A stretch of 60,000 nt of DNA from Membranipora membranacea (GCA_914767715.1 OU612069.1:5334001-5394000), one strand, 5' to 3'. Positions 12,870 through 25,530 are shown, counted from the stretch's first letter. Notes: generated by a model not told the origin, from the sequence alone. Numbers and translations are program-made.

Positions 12870-13935
12870 CGGCACTTTCTAAGGGATTTGCTCTGGAACC
12901 TCCACTGACCAAAACCTTCTCAAACTGGTGAATGAAATATGATGTATATCATCTGAAGATATTCCTTGTCAATTTTTAAACCTTGCTGCACTGGACATCA
13001 AGAAATTTTTTGACTGTGTAACTCATATAGTAACTGAGTGTACTCAAAATTCAACAGTACACTATTGGTAGCATCCTTTATGAAAAAATCATTTATCAAA
13101 CAGGTCTTAAACCATGAAGGTTAATGGTATTTTTATCGATGATCTCACTAAATTGTTTTCTGTTCGCCAATGACTGTCTCATCATGTCCAGTTGAAATGG
13201 CCCAAACCTGTCCATTAACAATATAGAGTATTCACTAGCCTTAGCTTTTGACTGGTATAATTGTAATAAATTGATACTCAATGCGTCAAAGACAGATGTT
13301 ATGACCGTCTCAAACAAATTTTCCCTAAGCAAATGTTTAGGGCAAGTCATTCAAGCAGTCAGACAAATTAAAATATTTAGGATTAATTTTAGATAAAAAT
13401 ATGAATTTTGTATCCCATGTCACAGAGATTAAACAAAAACTACACCCAATCATAGCAAATTTTGAGAGAAATTGTAGGGTTCTGAATGAAACCTTAGCTG
13501 CAGTCTGGTACACACAGTAATTAACAAGACCAAACATTGAATATCTTGCTCAATTACTTTTTGCTCCGATGAGTATTATTGAACAAGAGTTGAATACTGA
13601 TGTTTAAGAATCATAAATCTAAATTGCCCAAAAGTTGAGAAAAGGCATTTGAGATGAAATCACCAACGGGTATTATTATTTATCCCTTTTTACATTTTCA
13701 ATCAATTGACGAATTGGTCTCTATTATCGATGACAATTAATGACTGTAAAATTAGAAACACATACAAGACTTGGTAAAAGTGAGGGCTTGATGCTTTTTA
13801 TAGACAAATACAGGTTCTTCTTTGTAGAATATTGTGAAAAATTATTTTATCACTTGCCCCTGACCGTTAAGCTATGCCAAGATCTCAAATCATACAAGAC
13901 GTCAAAAGCCACCTTTTAAGTGCATATATTTTTAA
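12870..13935 (+). pseudogene. LINE reverse-transcriptase remnant
   Basis: Reading the plus strand across frames gives LAALDIKKFFDCVTHIV, which matches RT motif A (usually D.KKAFD.V.H). Next come NKLILNASKTDVMTVSNK and KYLGLILDKNMNFVSHV (thumb region), then IKQKLHPIIANFERN and ETLAAVWYTQ..LTRPNIEYL. About 250 bases further on, LFYHLPLTVKLCQDLKSYK fits the usual C-terminal end of jockey/CR1-like ORF2 proteins. The order is right, but stops, frameshifts and loss of the catalytic YxDD region show that it is dead. The longest open frame is on the opposite strand and is an artefact. Confidence 0.7.
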
Positions 13936-16900
13936 CTTTTCTACTCCTCAATACTTGCATTTTTATTCTTCATTTACTCCATTAGATAGGAAATAGTTCA
14001 TTCAAAATTTTCTCAATTTTCACAATTGCCTGTAATCTCTGTATTTTTAAACCTTTGTGTGTCCTAGAATTTCACCGACACTTTCATAATTTACTTTTAA
14101 TTTAATTTTAAAAGAAATTCTTTTATCTTTGGTTAATGAACAAAAGTTCCTGAACTTAATACTACCAGAACAAATATGAAATACATATATAAGTGATGAT
14201 GTAATAATTATTGGAAATAAGGTTATATCGCTAACCATGTGGATTCATTATTCTTAGGTGGATCTGTGGCTGTTATTTGAGATTACTGTAATGTTGTAAG
14301 TGAGCACACCTATAATTCAGCCAGTTGAAGGCGATAAGTTGGCTTTTATTCAAATTGTGTAGCCTGCCGTATGGTCTTAACCTTTGTTTGTGATACCACC
14401 ATTACTAAGATAATTGTGAATACATATTCGGTTCTAATTTATATCACTTCGAAAGCTAAATCACATGTACGTAGTTTTGATTTTCATATTTTGGGAGTTG
14501 TGCTCACTCGCAAGCGAGAAGTGTCAGAATTACTCTCAAAGATAAACAAAGGCTAAAACAAAGGGATCTGAATACCCTAAACATTTAAATATAAACTGTC
14601 TCCAATAACCTTGTTTCATCAATCAATGTCACATTTCCCTAGATATCAATCTCAACTAGGAAAATTAGAGTGCTATGAGAATAACATCACTATCAGAAAT
14701 GGTCGAATGGACCTAGTTTTCCTTAAAAGTTTTCTATAACTCACTAAATTTCATAAATGCAGTGAAATCTCCTTTATTACAATAAAAATTCTAGATTAAT
14801 CATCAAAGCAAATTTTGCCCTTGCCAAATATTAAATACATATAATATAAAGAAGACCAAATAGTGGAGTTGATATGCAAGGTATCAGAGCTTTTATTATT
14901 ATCATTAAAATCATCCTCTCCCGAAATAGGACAGCTGCCATACATTTGTGAATCATCATAAGGACTGCTGGCAATAGATCAGATGAGAAATCCCACTGCA
15001 AAGAAGCTATCCATTGTCAGGCAAAATTATATTGCAACCCCACCAGAAACTTATTTAAATTGTCAGGAAATCTCTTGAATTATTTGCCCTCAAGATCAGG
15101 TTTCGTTATTTGAGTTTTTCTCAAAATAATGAAACAAACACTCCTGTTTACTAGTTAATTTTATTTGCTTTTGGCCCCACATTTTGGAAAAACTTAGGGC
15201 TTTTTTAAAGGTTACAAACTTGCGAAGGAACAAAAACGATTGGGCAATACATTCTAAAGATGAGAAAAGGTTTTCTTAAATACCCATACATAGTATCTCT
15301 GACATTGTATTTCGCAGTCTAAATAGGTTTGGATGTCCTTGTGATGCATGTATTGCAGGAGGTAACATTTACCATAAATAAATTGACTCGATCTAATTTT
15401 TTTGGATATAATGGTTTATAGGTATTTCTTGTGATGCAAGTGTTGTAAAACAGATATGGAAGTTAATATATGAATGCTCGTTTAAACCCACAACTTTGCT
15501 TGCTTCAGGACCAATCGGTGTTGTTGAAATGTAGCCTACTTCCTATTTATGTTGATCATTCTCAATGTAGATTTATATTGCCAGACTCAAAAACTCTTTG
15601 AATATTTGAATGCTTCATTCTTGCGAGCGATCCCATTTGAAGTTTTGGGTTATGCAAATTCAGGAACGCATTCAAATGTCAGCAGAGCAAAAAAATTTAC
15701 CAAGCTTCAGACTATGGTATTAGCTGCTTGCCGTTGAGTGTTAAGAAAAGTGTTGAAAGTGAAAACTCCAGGGTAATAAGGTAACTTGTTTTTGAATTGC
15801 CCTCTCACGTTAAAACCTTCAAAAATGAAGAGTTGCCCTCTCTCTTCGAATTTTCACAGGCTTTGATATGATTGGCCCATTACATCTTACTTTTTTCTTA
15901 TTGGCCTGTTCAATAACTTCATACTGATTACAATATCTGTGTTGGGGAACACTGAGTTAGTTATCGATATTGCTAGTAGTCAACTTTCTGAACAGCAGTC
16001 AGACTCAGTGGCACCAATCAGTTACTTCACAGACACATAAGACCACGATGAAGAGATGATGAGCCAACTCAGCTTCACAAGAAGAAGAAGAATGAAATTA
16101 GAACAGCTGTGAATGGACTTGATTGAATCAATTTGTTGTAGCTCTCAGGTAAATAAATGTTATTTAGTATTTATTCGGTGCAACACTATTCTACTACTCA
16201 GTTGTGAGTGAAAAATGAGTAGACTAACTAAGAAGTCTAGCTAGTAACTGTTAGTTACTATCACTACTAGTAGCTTTCTGTAGTTTGCCAATGGTACCAG
16301 TCCAATGTACATGTGCAGTGTAATATCAAGCAAGGAGAAGGACTCCTAAGAGTTGTAAGAGGGGGGGGAGGCTCATACAAGTCCAAGGAGTTTACTCCTT
16401 ACTCCTCGCTTTGTTGTTTGTTGGTGGTGGCATGTTTAGGTGGGCAACTCTCGTGCAACTAATTGTCTAGAACTGTTATTGCTAATCTACTATGGCTACA
16501 TGTAGGCTTACATACTTTACATTGTAAGGAAATGCCCCCTCCCTTTACTACAACTACACTACAGCCTATGTAGGCTGGGTCTTGTATTTGTATAAAGTGT
16601 GTGCATAGGCTTTGCCTCGGCGCAACTGACCGATCATTATATTATATTATATATATATATTATATATATTATATTATATTTCATTATAATAAGCAGTGAT
16701 CGGGGAGGGGGGCGGATTGCATATAATATTACATGTGTGGGCTCTTTGAGTTGCAAGCATGTACTTCGCCTTAATTCAGGGTCAACCACTGACAACCATT
16801 GGTTATAGTGGTCTGTAGTTGGAGAGTAGAGAAATTGGATACTGAGAGAAACTAGACCATTGCCAGCTTGCACACAATTGCAAAACTTTCCCAAATGTAA

Positions 16901-17111
16901 ATCTTCATCAATAGAATGGTGTATTCAAGCGTTGTAGAGGTACTAGCTCTCTAGAGTATAACGCTGGTTTAATTATTCGTCTTGTTAATTTGGGAAAAAA
17001 GTAGATAGGCCTAGATACAAGAAATCACTCCTTTTGATTGCAGATACTTTTTGTATTTTAGTCTACATTGTAAAGCAACACACACCGCAGAATAGTACTG
17101 AGAACAGTACA
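13936..17111. other. non-coding stretch with simple repeats
   Basis: No supportable gene. It contains a repeat at 16190-16300 related to 19007-19105, an A/T-only alternating tract near 16637-16680, and several short G runs near 16360. Three possible splice acceptors lie just before 17112. Confidence 0.45.
16190..16300 (+). repeat. dispersed repeat, partner at 19007-19105
   Basis: The two copies share 'ctactactcag', 'aatgagtagact' and 'taagaagtctag', then 'tagtaactgttagtta' and 'actactagtag', and end with 'tctgtagtttgccaat'. Only the 19-kb copy has the mirrored left arm that makes a perfect palindrome. Confidence 0.8.
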
Positions 17112-17198
17112 ATGAAGAAGAGAGTGTTTGGGTGGTTTATAGCAGATGTGATACAACTCGTAGTATCAATAGTCGTTCAGCTTACTCAATTCAAACAG
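17112..17198 (+). CDS. small unrecognised spliced gene, exon a
   Basis: ATG at 17112 opens a 29-codon exon ending CAG|GTAAGC, a strong donor. It encodes MKKRVFGWFIADVIQLVVSI and continues VVQLTQFKQ: a basic start followed by a hydrophobic helix that could be a membrane anchor or signal. Upstream, the same frame is open through NSTENST after an acceptor-like 'caccgcag', so translation may start further 5'. Exon phase 0 agrees with the next exon. I do not recognise the family. The gene lies inside the large intron of the minus-strand LRR gene. Confidence 0.45.
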
Positions 17199-17255
17199 GT
17201 AAGCAGACAATCAAATTTTCAATTTCGGTTGTAAAATTTGATTAAGTTGCAGCAG

Positions 17256-17337
17256 GGAACTGACCCAGAAAGGCTTGAGATGGCTGGCGTTATAAGCATC
17301 GATATCTCCACTGTTACACTTGCATCGAGCATCGTTA
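17256..17337 (+). CDS. small unrecognised spliced gene, exon b (NAGNAG acceptor)
   Basis: The acceptor is a tandem 'gcagcag', so splicing could include or skip one Gln codon; both choices keep phase 0. The exon encodes GTDPERLEMAGVISIDIST and continues VTLASSIV, with a donor GTAATA after one base of the next codon (phase 1). If that weak donor is skipped, the frame stops at 17350-17352. Phase continuity with exon c supports use of the donor. The residue pattern looks like a soluble or peripheral helix; no motif is recognised. Confidence 0.45.
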
Positions 17338-17975
17338 GTAATATAATGATATAAATGTCAGGTGATATGTGTAGGCTAACTGATGATAATTGCGTCGGTG
17401 TAATCCTTGAAGTATCATGGCATAAATTTGGTAAAACTGCTTGAACACTGGCAGGCCTCAGCAAGATTTTTTCATTGAAGCCGGCCAGTTAGTGTAATTA
17501 GGAGTTCAGTGACTATCGGAGTTGTGCTCTTTTTTTCATGGAGGGAACAACTCATTCCGTCTCGCAACATCAAGTCACCTCTTCCCTATATTCCATCCTC
17601 CTTGCCACAGCTCATTATCTTAAATGATCATTTTAGTTACAAATTTGCTGGCGTTATGTGCTGATCAAACCTATAGGTCGAGTGTTTCCATTCCAAGACA
17701 CCAGATATAAAACTTCACAAACTTCTTCACCAACGGCTGGCAAATCTGTTTCCATCATAGGGATTGTAGATTTAACCAGGTCTTTAAGTGTTGTGTTATT
17801 TGTAATTTGGCAACATGCTAGAATCAGGCTCTCAATGCAGAGAAAATTGAAGGGTCCAGGGATGCAAAGCCTTGTTATAAGACTGCAAAGAATTTGAATG
17901 CAAATAATGTACTTAGGACATTGGAATGTATTATATTCATACTTTATCACATCATCAACTAAATATTTGTTGCAG

Positions 17976-18080
17976 AGAATACAGGAGAAAGACTGATTCA
18001 GTATGGCATGATAATGGCAGAGTTACGCATCAGAACCTTTGGTGGTTTGAATTCTGTCCTGAGAAATCTTGATGTACCAA
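17976..18080 (+). CDS. small unrecognised spliced gene, exon c
   Basis: The acceptor is ..atttgttgcag and the donor GTGAGTG, both strong. The phase-1 exon encodes NTGERLIQYGMIMAELRIRT followed by FGGLNSVLRNLDVP. It has no stop in the used frame and an evenly amphipathic character. It joins exon b without a frame break. The joined protein, with the proposed last exon, would be about 94 residues. RNA evidence would be decisive; the model rests on splice signals and phase. Confidence 0.45.
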
Positions 18081-18257
18081 GTGAGTGTGTGAGTGTCAAA
18101 TAGTTACATTATTATGATTCATGATGGGTCATGATATGGTCTTCGCTACCCTGACGCAGTGATCATTCGTATTTGATTGTCCAAATCAAGGATACCATCG
18201 GTAGCCTAATTGGTAACCATATCTCATACTCATTGAAAGACCCCCCTCCCTCAATCC

Positions 18258-18332
18258 CTTCACCTGCTATCTACCTTATCAACCTAATTAGTGGTTAACT
18301 AATTAGATTGATAAGGTAGATTGCAGGTGAAG
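18258..18332. repeat. fold-back repeat, 35-bp arms
   Basis: Arms 18258-18292 and 18298-18332 are reverse complements with two mismatches around a 5-nt loop. Just left of it is 'cattgaaagacccccc', which matches the terminal repeat of the MITE at 37606-37797. It may be a solo fold-back derivative of that family. It lies in the intron between exons c and d of the small gene. Confidence 0.8.
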
Positions 18333-18787
18333 GAAGGGGGGGGGGGTGAATGAAATGATAATGAAATCTGTCTCTTAAAGTATTGCCAATTGTTCGATTG
18401 TGGTTATCATGGGGCATTTAACTTCCCAACATATGTTGGTGTGTGGGTAATTCTAGGTCACAGGCCCTAAAAAAAATTAAACAGCATAAAACTTGTTTCT
18501 AATTTACAGTCAACTAAACGTATAGCCTTGGGAGTTAGTATTAGCTAAAGTTTAGTTTAGCTAGTCTTGAGATGACTTAATGTAAGCTAGCATTAAATTT
18601 TGGCTAGTGAAGGTTGAAGTCCATGAAAAGAAAAAAGGGTGGGTGTATGTTTGCTACTCTTGAAGTTAGCTTTTTCAAGCCTGCGCAAAATGAAGAAAAT
18701 TTCCTCTTATGAATACTTTGCTCCTCTATGGAACTTTTTATGAACATTATATCTGCTTGATTTTGATTACTGTACCTTACATTTTAG

Positions 18788-18798
18788 AACGTAACTGA
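18788..18798 (+). CDS. small unrecognised spliced gene, possible terminal exon
   Basis: Acceptor ..cattttag is followed by two codons and a TGA in the phase left by exon c (ending K-R-N-stop). Such a short coding end is easy to find by chance, so this is the weakest part of the model. Confidence 0.2.
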
Positions 18799-18957
18799 GG
18801 CATTGGATTAGCAGGTTGTTGGCATCTATTAACATTTGACTACCGCGTCAAACAACTTGAACAACAACGCGTCAAACAACAACCGCGTCAACAACAGTTA
18901 TTGTAGGAAGACCAAGTATTCATCAGATAAAGTGGTAAGCTACTCTCACACTACTCT

Positions 18958-19034
18958 GTAAGTCTACTCATTCTTCACGACTGAGTAGTAGAGTAGTACT
19001 CTACTACTCAGTCGTGAAGAATGAGTAGACTTAC
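18958..19034. repeat. perfect 77-bp palindrome (38-bp arms, 1-nt centre)
   Basis: Arms 18958-18995 and 18997-19034 are exact reverse complements around a single G at 18996. The right arm continues into the dispersed repeat shared with 16190-16300. Perfect arms with no loop are unstable in cells and suggest a recent inverted duplication or transposon end fusion. Confidence 0.9.
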
Positions 19035-19102
19035 TAAGAAGTCTAGTTAGTAACTGTTAGTTATTATCACTACTAGTAGCCTTCTGTAGTTTGCCAATCA
19101 GG

Positions 19103-19320
19103 GGTGTCTTTCAATTAGAAAGAGCGATACTTTACTAAAGCAAATTATCACTATCGCATCACTCGAAATTATTGCCTACTTGGTCTTTCAATTAGACAAC
19201 ATCACTCCCAAATCGCTCGCTCAGAATGTATATAGTTCAATCATTGACTGAACGATTTGAAAGTGCGACCCCTAGCAGGTATTGCTCACTCACCTGGTGA
19301 GCGATCAGATTGTGATTTTG
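19103..19320 (-). mobile_element. MITE fragment related to 37606-37797
   Basis: It starts with 'ggggtgtctttcaattag', a variant of the MITE end GGGTCTTTCAAT, and shares in order the reverse-complement landmarks of the 37.6-kb element: 'aaagcaa..tatcactatc', 'actcagaatgta' (here gctcagaatgta) and 'gacccctagcag'. The far end is not a clear terminal repeat, so it is partial or rearranged. Confidence 0.5.
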
Positions 19321-22300
19321 GTTTTTAAGTGTTGTGTTATTTGTTATTATTGTTAAAATGTTAGAATCCGGCTCCAAATGCAATGATCTCAGTGCCCTAA
19401 CTTCATATCTAGAGAGGGTGAAAGAAAGAGGGCTTACACGGTTTTCATCAGTAATAATACATCTGGTAAAAAAATCCAGAACTAAGAATTGCGAAAAAAA
19501 TTCATCCTCAGCCATTCATATTTGTTGAGCCGACCTCAGCTGTTTCAGGGGAAACAAATTTGGTCCATAGTCAATATATTATATAATATGTGCCGAAATG
19601 TGAGTTGCTGGCAGTCAATGTAACATTGTGTATACCCTAAGAGAGTTAAGTATTTGCAGTAGGGAAAATTCAAAAATAGCTACATTTAAAGCAAGCTAAC
19701 ATTTGCTCTCATTTCTTCATATAGACTCCCACCTCCGCTAGAGGAGTAATTTACTGCAAATCATCTTTAGACAACTATCCTGAATATTATGTAATATCAA
19801 GTTTATCGTCCTATTGTATTTAGAGTGATATATGAATATCTCAAAAAACTCAATAGGCTATTCACACCCGTATATATATAATATGTGGTTTTAGATCAGA
19901 AGATGATTTGATTGTATTCAGTAGCTAATAAACCATGGCTTCCCGCCAGAAATTGCCAGAAGATTAAACCGTGAGTTACTTCAATACCATTGGACCCCAC
20001 TTTCAATGATGGGATTACTCTAGTGGAGTAATGTTAGTTCAATAGGAAAAGTTTGCATTTCGAGAAAATGGCTTGAAGTAATAAAATTTTGGCTAGCCAA
20101 CATTTTCTCAACTCCGTCACTTTACATAAACTGCCAGTGGGTGACCTCACGTTCAAAGTTTTAAGATACTTGGGTTTTAATGAGCTCATCGGATGATTGT
20201 GACAGGGTTGTCACATCCAATTCTTGAGAAAGGCACCCAAGTGCCTATGGAGTTCTCCACTATTACAAAAACTAAGTGCAGACAACCATTGCAGTACTAA
20301 CAGTCTGCTGAATAACAATAAAAAAAACATGGCTGTAAATGCTGTTGGCAGATTCCCACATGATTATAATATAAGTTGTATGTCAATTAAAATATTTTCA
20401 CCCCTGCATTTCCGGTTGCTCCGATCCTAGTAAAATCCAAGTAAAACGATGTTGTCTTGTGTTGATGGCTGGAGGGGGAGCAGCTCCAAATATATGCAAA
20501 TTAGATTAAAATTTTTCTTGAGGTAGAGAATGTTTTACTTTTTGTCACCATGCTCAGTAAATAACCTAACAATGAGTCGAGTAGATGTCGAGCACATAGT
20601 GCTTGCTTTCCAATCTAGTCAATGCAATGTCACAGTGTATGTTATGTCATTATCCCTATCGTTTTATCCAATTTTTCTGCATTTGGATTCGCTTCTGGTG
20701 TCACCAGTAAAATGGGAGGAACTTGAAATGTAGGCATTTATCACAGAACTTGTAATGGTTCTGGATCAAAGAAAGAAGAAATATGTCTTCATCCAACCAA
20801 CTTAACATTATTGATGGCCAACCACCCAACCAACGCTACTCCATATTGAAAAGTTTCCCCACTCCTGATTGCTAAAATGAATTATTCTGAGCCATGATTT
20901 TTGCGTCATACTGTGTACTCTGATCTAAACTTCAACAGTGCCTCTGTTAGAAGGGAATTAGGGGGGGGGGAGGTTATTGTATGACACCTGAAGCTTTTGA
21001 ACAAACCATCGGAGTGAGCATTTGCTAATGTTGTTTCACCTTGGGCCTGACACTGAGCTTATATATATTATATCTGCTTTCGCTTTGCATACTTTTGTCT
21101 TTTGTGATAGTATGGTACTTCAAAAAGTGCTGTTTTGATGTGGCCGCGTGGGCCTACATACATCTTAATTCGGAGTTTAGTGGACAGTCATAGCTTCATC
21201 ATATTCGGCATACAATAGATAGCTGTCAGGAGGTCATTTCTCACAGATATACTCATATATGGTGTCCCAAACTCCGCACATAATTTTTTTCTACAACAAT
21301 CTTACCGTTGTTTTGACTTCACATCATGAAATTTCTACATACAAGATTATTTTTTACAGTTTTACTATTTGGAGGAGTGAACGTAGAATGGGGACAGTGA
21401 CTCAGAAGATATACGACAGAGCATCATACTCAGCAGATTTCTCACACCTTTTCACCCACCACCAATAACTCCAGCTTCAAAGAAGCACACTCTGCTGATG
21501 CTCTCTCTGTTACACTTGGAACTGAAGTTGTGAAGACACCAGGGACAAATAACCCCCCCCCCCCCCACCCAAGGTATGTATGGGCTTGAATGATCACCAA
21601 TGCTTATCTATCAATAGTTTGTGAGTCACCAGCAAAATTATTATGTCAAACAATGTAATCCTCTGATTCATGATTGTTGCTACATCACTTAGACGCGTAT
21701 TATATATAGTTTTTTTTGGTGATGGGTTGCGGTAAATATCGAATATACCTAATATATCAAATTGAGGATACTTTAGCCAGCGACACGTTGACACCCTCCC
21801 CCTAATTTAGCCACAATCGCTCTGAAAGTATGACACGGTGATTGATATACATTTTTCTTCTTTTCAGACTATAATTGAGACTCATGGTATAGAGCGGACA
21901 CCAGTCATGACACATCAAATATGCACCATAAGCACCTTCTCCGATAGTGAACTGTCACGTCACACTCTTATATCTGCGCAGCACTATGTTGTCACTGCAC
22001 ACTGTTGAATCGATAGATCAAAAAGTAGTGCCACATAAACTTTCCCCATATGATAATTGATAGGGATGGGCATATGCTCTCATTTTATCAAAGTTTCAAG
22101 CTGTTCAGTGTTCACATTTGTATTGATATATCAATTGACTTTAGGGCATTTCTTGCGCCTACTGGTATTTTATTATCCTCTTGACAATCGCAGGAGGCCT
22201 TCTAGGGTTGTTGATTGTGAATGCCAATGTTTTGTGGGTTAACATATGCAAGAATAACATCTAAACTTTTTAGTATTTTCTACTGATTCAATTTTTTTTT

Positions 22301-24553
22301 TGGACAGTTTATTGTTCTCATCTCGTCGATTATTCATAATTTTTCATTCCAATGCTTTGCATCCTATTCAGGTATCAGTGAACTTTAGTTCAATGCAGGT
22401 ATTCCTACTGTGGATTAACATGTATATCAGTTTTATTTAAGAGTACAATGAGTACGACTTGTTTTTTAAAATAAACAGCTTTCAATTCATTTCCAAAACA
22501 TGATCAAAAGGTTCATCACTCGACAAATAGGCTGAGCACTAGGTTCATGTTGATGCACTGATCTTACATCTTATCATATATCATTAGATGATACATTTGG
22601 TTGTCGGTTGTCACTGAGCTGTGTGGGTGAGTCCGGTTGAGGTTGGTGAGAGGGTCGGTCTACCTCTGTATGTCCGAAACAAGAAGTGTCATTTGTATAG
22701 CGCACACATACATATTGAGGTTTGATCACAGCAATGAACTCCCTCTTCATTGATCACAGAATGGTTTCTCAGGCATTGTGTTTAGCAATGGCAGGCAAAT
22801 TTACAAGTCGGTTTATCCCTGTGTTAAGCTTCTTATGGCTCATAGGGTTGCAGTTAGGTGGGAATTGGTGCTGCTAGTACACATTTTTTGGTTAGTGAGG
22901 TCCAAGACTGCTATCCTGGTTAGTAGTTAGTACAAGGCAGTTTAATAATATTTAGAAATTAGTACAAAGCAGCTTACCAATTGATAGAGGATTATAGTAC
23001 GATGGCACTGCTTGCATAAACTTGCTAATATTGAACCCTCCTTGCTATAATCATCACCATGGTAGTATCATTGCTCGTAAAGAGTTATTTATTTTTTTAT
23101 TTCTCATCTAAACAAAATTCCCTGTCCAGTGGTACAAATTATGACTCCGTAAGACCGGTGTGAGAGTATTTGTGTTCAGATATATACAAAATAAGTCTAG
23201 TTGTACACTTTTTTGTGTGTTTCAATACCCCATCAATCATTTCTGTTATTGCTGGGTGGTTAAAAGTTATATAGATAGATCAGGAATCTTGTTTATAAGA
23301 AGTTTATTTAAACTTTCCTTCTACACCTTCTAGATTTTAAGATATATCAATTTTTACAACCCCTTATCATTTTTAGAAATTTCAACAAGAATAGCTAACC
23401 AGAGGGATTATATAGATGACACACTAAGGGTTAATCTACGCTCCTTGGGATTTTTTAGCGTGGATGGCTTTCATTAGCTGTTTGTTGGCTGAAGATGTTC
23501 TGGGCATGGAGCGCAAGCTCTGAATTTTATGGAATGTGGGTAGAGAGAAGCAAGGGTAAATAAAACCAAGAGTAACAGCTTCCCCTGTTACTTCTTGATC
23601 AAACAGACCTATAGTTCAATGACACAATAGAACTCGTTTGTACGGAATGTCTGATGGTCACTGTAAATTCTAAATATATCAATGCAGGCGATAATATTAA
23701 GCTGATAGCTTTGAAAGATTATCTGCTACAAGACTGTCCAGGCAATTATTTATCGCTCTAAATCTTAACTGATGTAATGGCCCCACAAGCCCCTAATCTG
23801 GCAACCCAGCCGCCTGTCTAAGCTACCGGTCTCATATATAACAGAATAAACATCAGTGTGGGTATTCCTTTGGCAGGAATTTGTTGAAATGATTGGAACA
23901 AGGAGTAAAAGTACTCCTTGATCGGAACTGCAGACTATAGCTGCATTGTGGAAATCCTGTCGTAATGGTCGAATCTCTAGGAAATGTATTTGGTAGACCA
24001 CATGGAACTGATGCATCGATGTTGTTTTGCCCGATACTAGCCACATCACTCAATTACATGCAATTGATTTGAAATGAAATGTTAAAAAAATTAAACCTTT
24101 TTAGTTGAAAATTGTATTAATCTGGAGTAGGTTGGTGAAACCAGTCTTGATATTCATTGAAAAAACCTTTAGGTTGAAAGAACTTTCAACACACCAAACT
24201 TGCATGCATTCAATGGCTACAATGTACAGTTCAATCTGCCTGATCACTTTCAATGGGATTAGCTTATTGAATTGAACAAGATTCTCAGTGTCTATTTGCC
24301 AATTCTTTACCTTTTACTTGACATCAACATCTTAGCCAAGCAGCTGAGTTCAAGCATAATTGGATGTATTGTTGTTATCCAAGTTGTTTACCCATGAAGT
24401 CATAATCAAGATAAGCCAGTCAGAATGTTAATTTTGTTGACATTGGCATTCATAGGCAACCTGCACAGAACTTAAAAGGTACCAGTAGATTTAAAAATGG
24501 TTAACCCTTAGAGTAAACACACAGATTATTGTAATGAGCTAGCAGCAGATTAT
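19321..24553. other. non-coding stretch, intron of the LRR gene
   Basis: No supportable exon. It contains a 70-base repeat at 19320-19385 similar to 17775-17850 ('taagtgttgtgttatttgt..'), homopolymer runs of G near 20960 and of C near 21551, and a plus-strand segment at 23431-23560 that is an inverted partner of 25390-25490. Short Ser/Thr-rich frames near 21450-21550 are not convincing. Confidence 0.45.
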
Positions 24554-24605
24554 CAAGAGCTGAGCCAGATACAACCACTGTATGTTGTATCTGGCTCAGC
24601 TCTTG
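24554..24605. repeat. perfect 22-bp hairpin with 8-nt loop
   Basis: Arms 24554-24575 and 24584-24605 are exact reverse complements (arm core GAGCTGAGCCAGATACAAC) around loop cactgtat. The stem length and small loop resemble a short RNA hairpin, though miRNA precursors normally have longer, imperfect stems. It lies in the intron of the LRR gene. Confidence 0.9.
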
Positions 24606-25380
24606 TAGTTGACCAAGTAGCAGAGGAAAATCAATGAAACATGGTTGCAAATACCGGATAATAAGGGAGCAAGAGATGTTTTTGCAAAGCAATCTCATTT
24701 TTGGCATAGTTACTCTGTACTATGATGAGCTTGGAAGCAGAGTTTGGTGAAATAATTTGATGAAAATATACAAATGGAATTTGGTCAACCATCTAGTATC
24801 TTTCATAAAAGGTTAAAACTTCCCGCCCCCTCACTCTTCTGTCAAAGAATGGTCATGATTGTACTTTCACCAAAACAACCATCATTGTAAACATGTACAT
24901 TGGCAAAATTAAAAACTCATCGCATTCATTATCAGCAGCAAAAGACAGGAAGTTAGGTCAGCTTACGATGACATCCTGTCTCTCTAATTCTACAAGTGTG
25001 TCATGATGACTTGTTAAAAGTGCAATGGAATGTGTGTGTAGGATTAACTACCAGCGACAACTAATTCGATAATTAAAAATTTTGACAAGGAATATTGAGG
25101 TAATTAAGTCATTATGCCTTTTAAAGGCTAACCTCCCTGCTTGTGGCAAGCTGACAGCTTAAAATGTATTACTGTAAACGTTGTTGTCTTGTCACTAGCC
25201 TAACATTAAAATACTATCTGTACTAGTGCCAACACCTGCTAGGGAACTACCATCCAAGAGTGAGAGAGAAAAATGCCACAATTGCTTCCTGTACACCATA
25301 TAACTGAGATGGCTGGGAATGTTAAGTTTAACATCAAGAGCTCCATTGTAGACAGGTAATGAATGTATACCAGGTTTACA

Positions 25381-25530
25381 ATAGATTTACCTTTGCCTCT
25401 CTCTACCCACATACCATAGCATTCAGAGCTAAATCCTTGCTCAGAGCCATTCAATCTCAAAAATCCCAAGGAGCGTAGATTAAGACTATGCCAATAATCA
25501 GTATTAATACTGCATGCTTTGACACCAAGT
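25381..25530 (-). CDS. possible exon, unrecognised
   Basis: On the minus strand, an acceptor-like '..gatgctag' precedes a frame encoding ACSINTDYWHSLNLRSLGFL, then NGSEQGFSSECYGMWVERGK, ending at a donor-like GTAAAT. Entry and exit phases are both 1, unlike the phase-2 LRR exons, so it does not join them directly. A diverged inverted copy at 23431-23560 also ends at GTAAAT. It may instead be part of an inverted repeat family; the function is unknown. Confidence 0.2.

Noticed and set aside
13096-13537. Minus-strand frames of 84 and 66 codons
   Set aside because: They are antisense to LINE RT motifs that read correctly on the plus strand.
16599-16894. Frames on both strands across the AT tract at 16637-16680
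   Set aside because: They read through an alternating A/T tract (Ile/Tyr/Leu repeats) and have no support.
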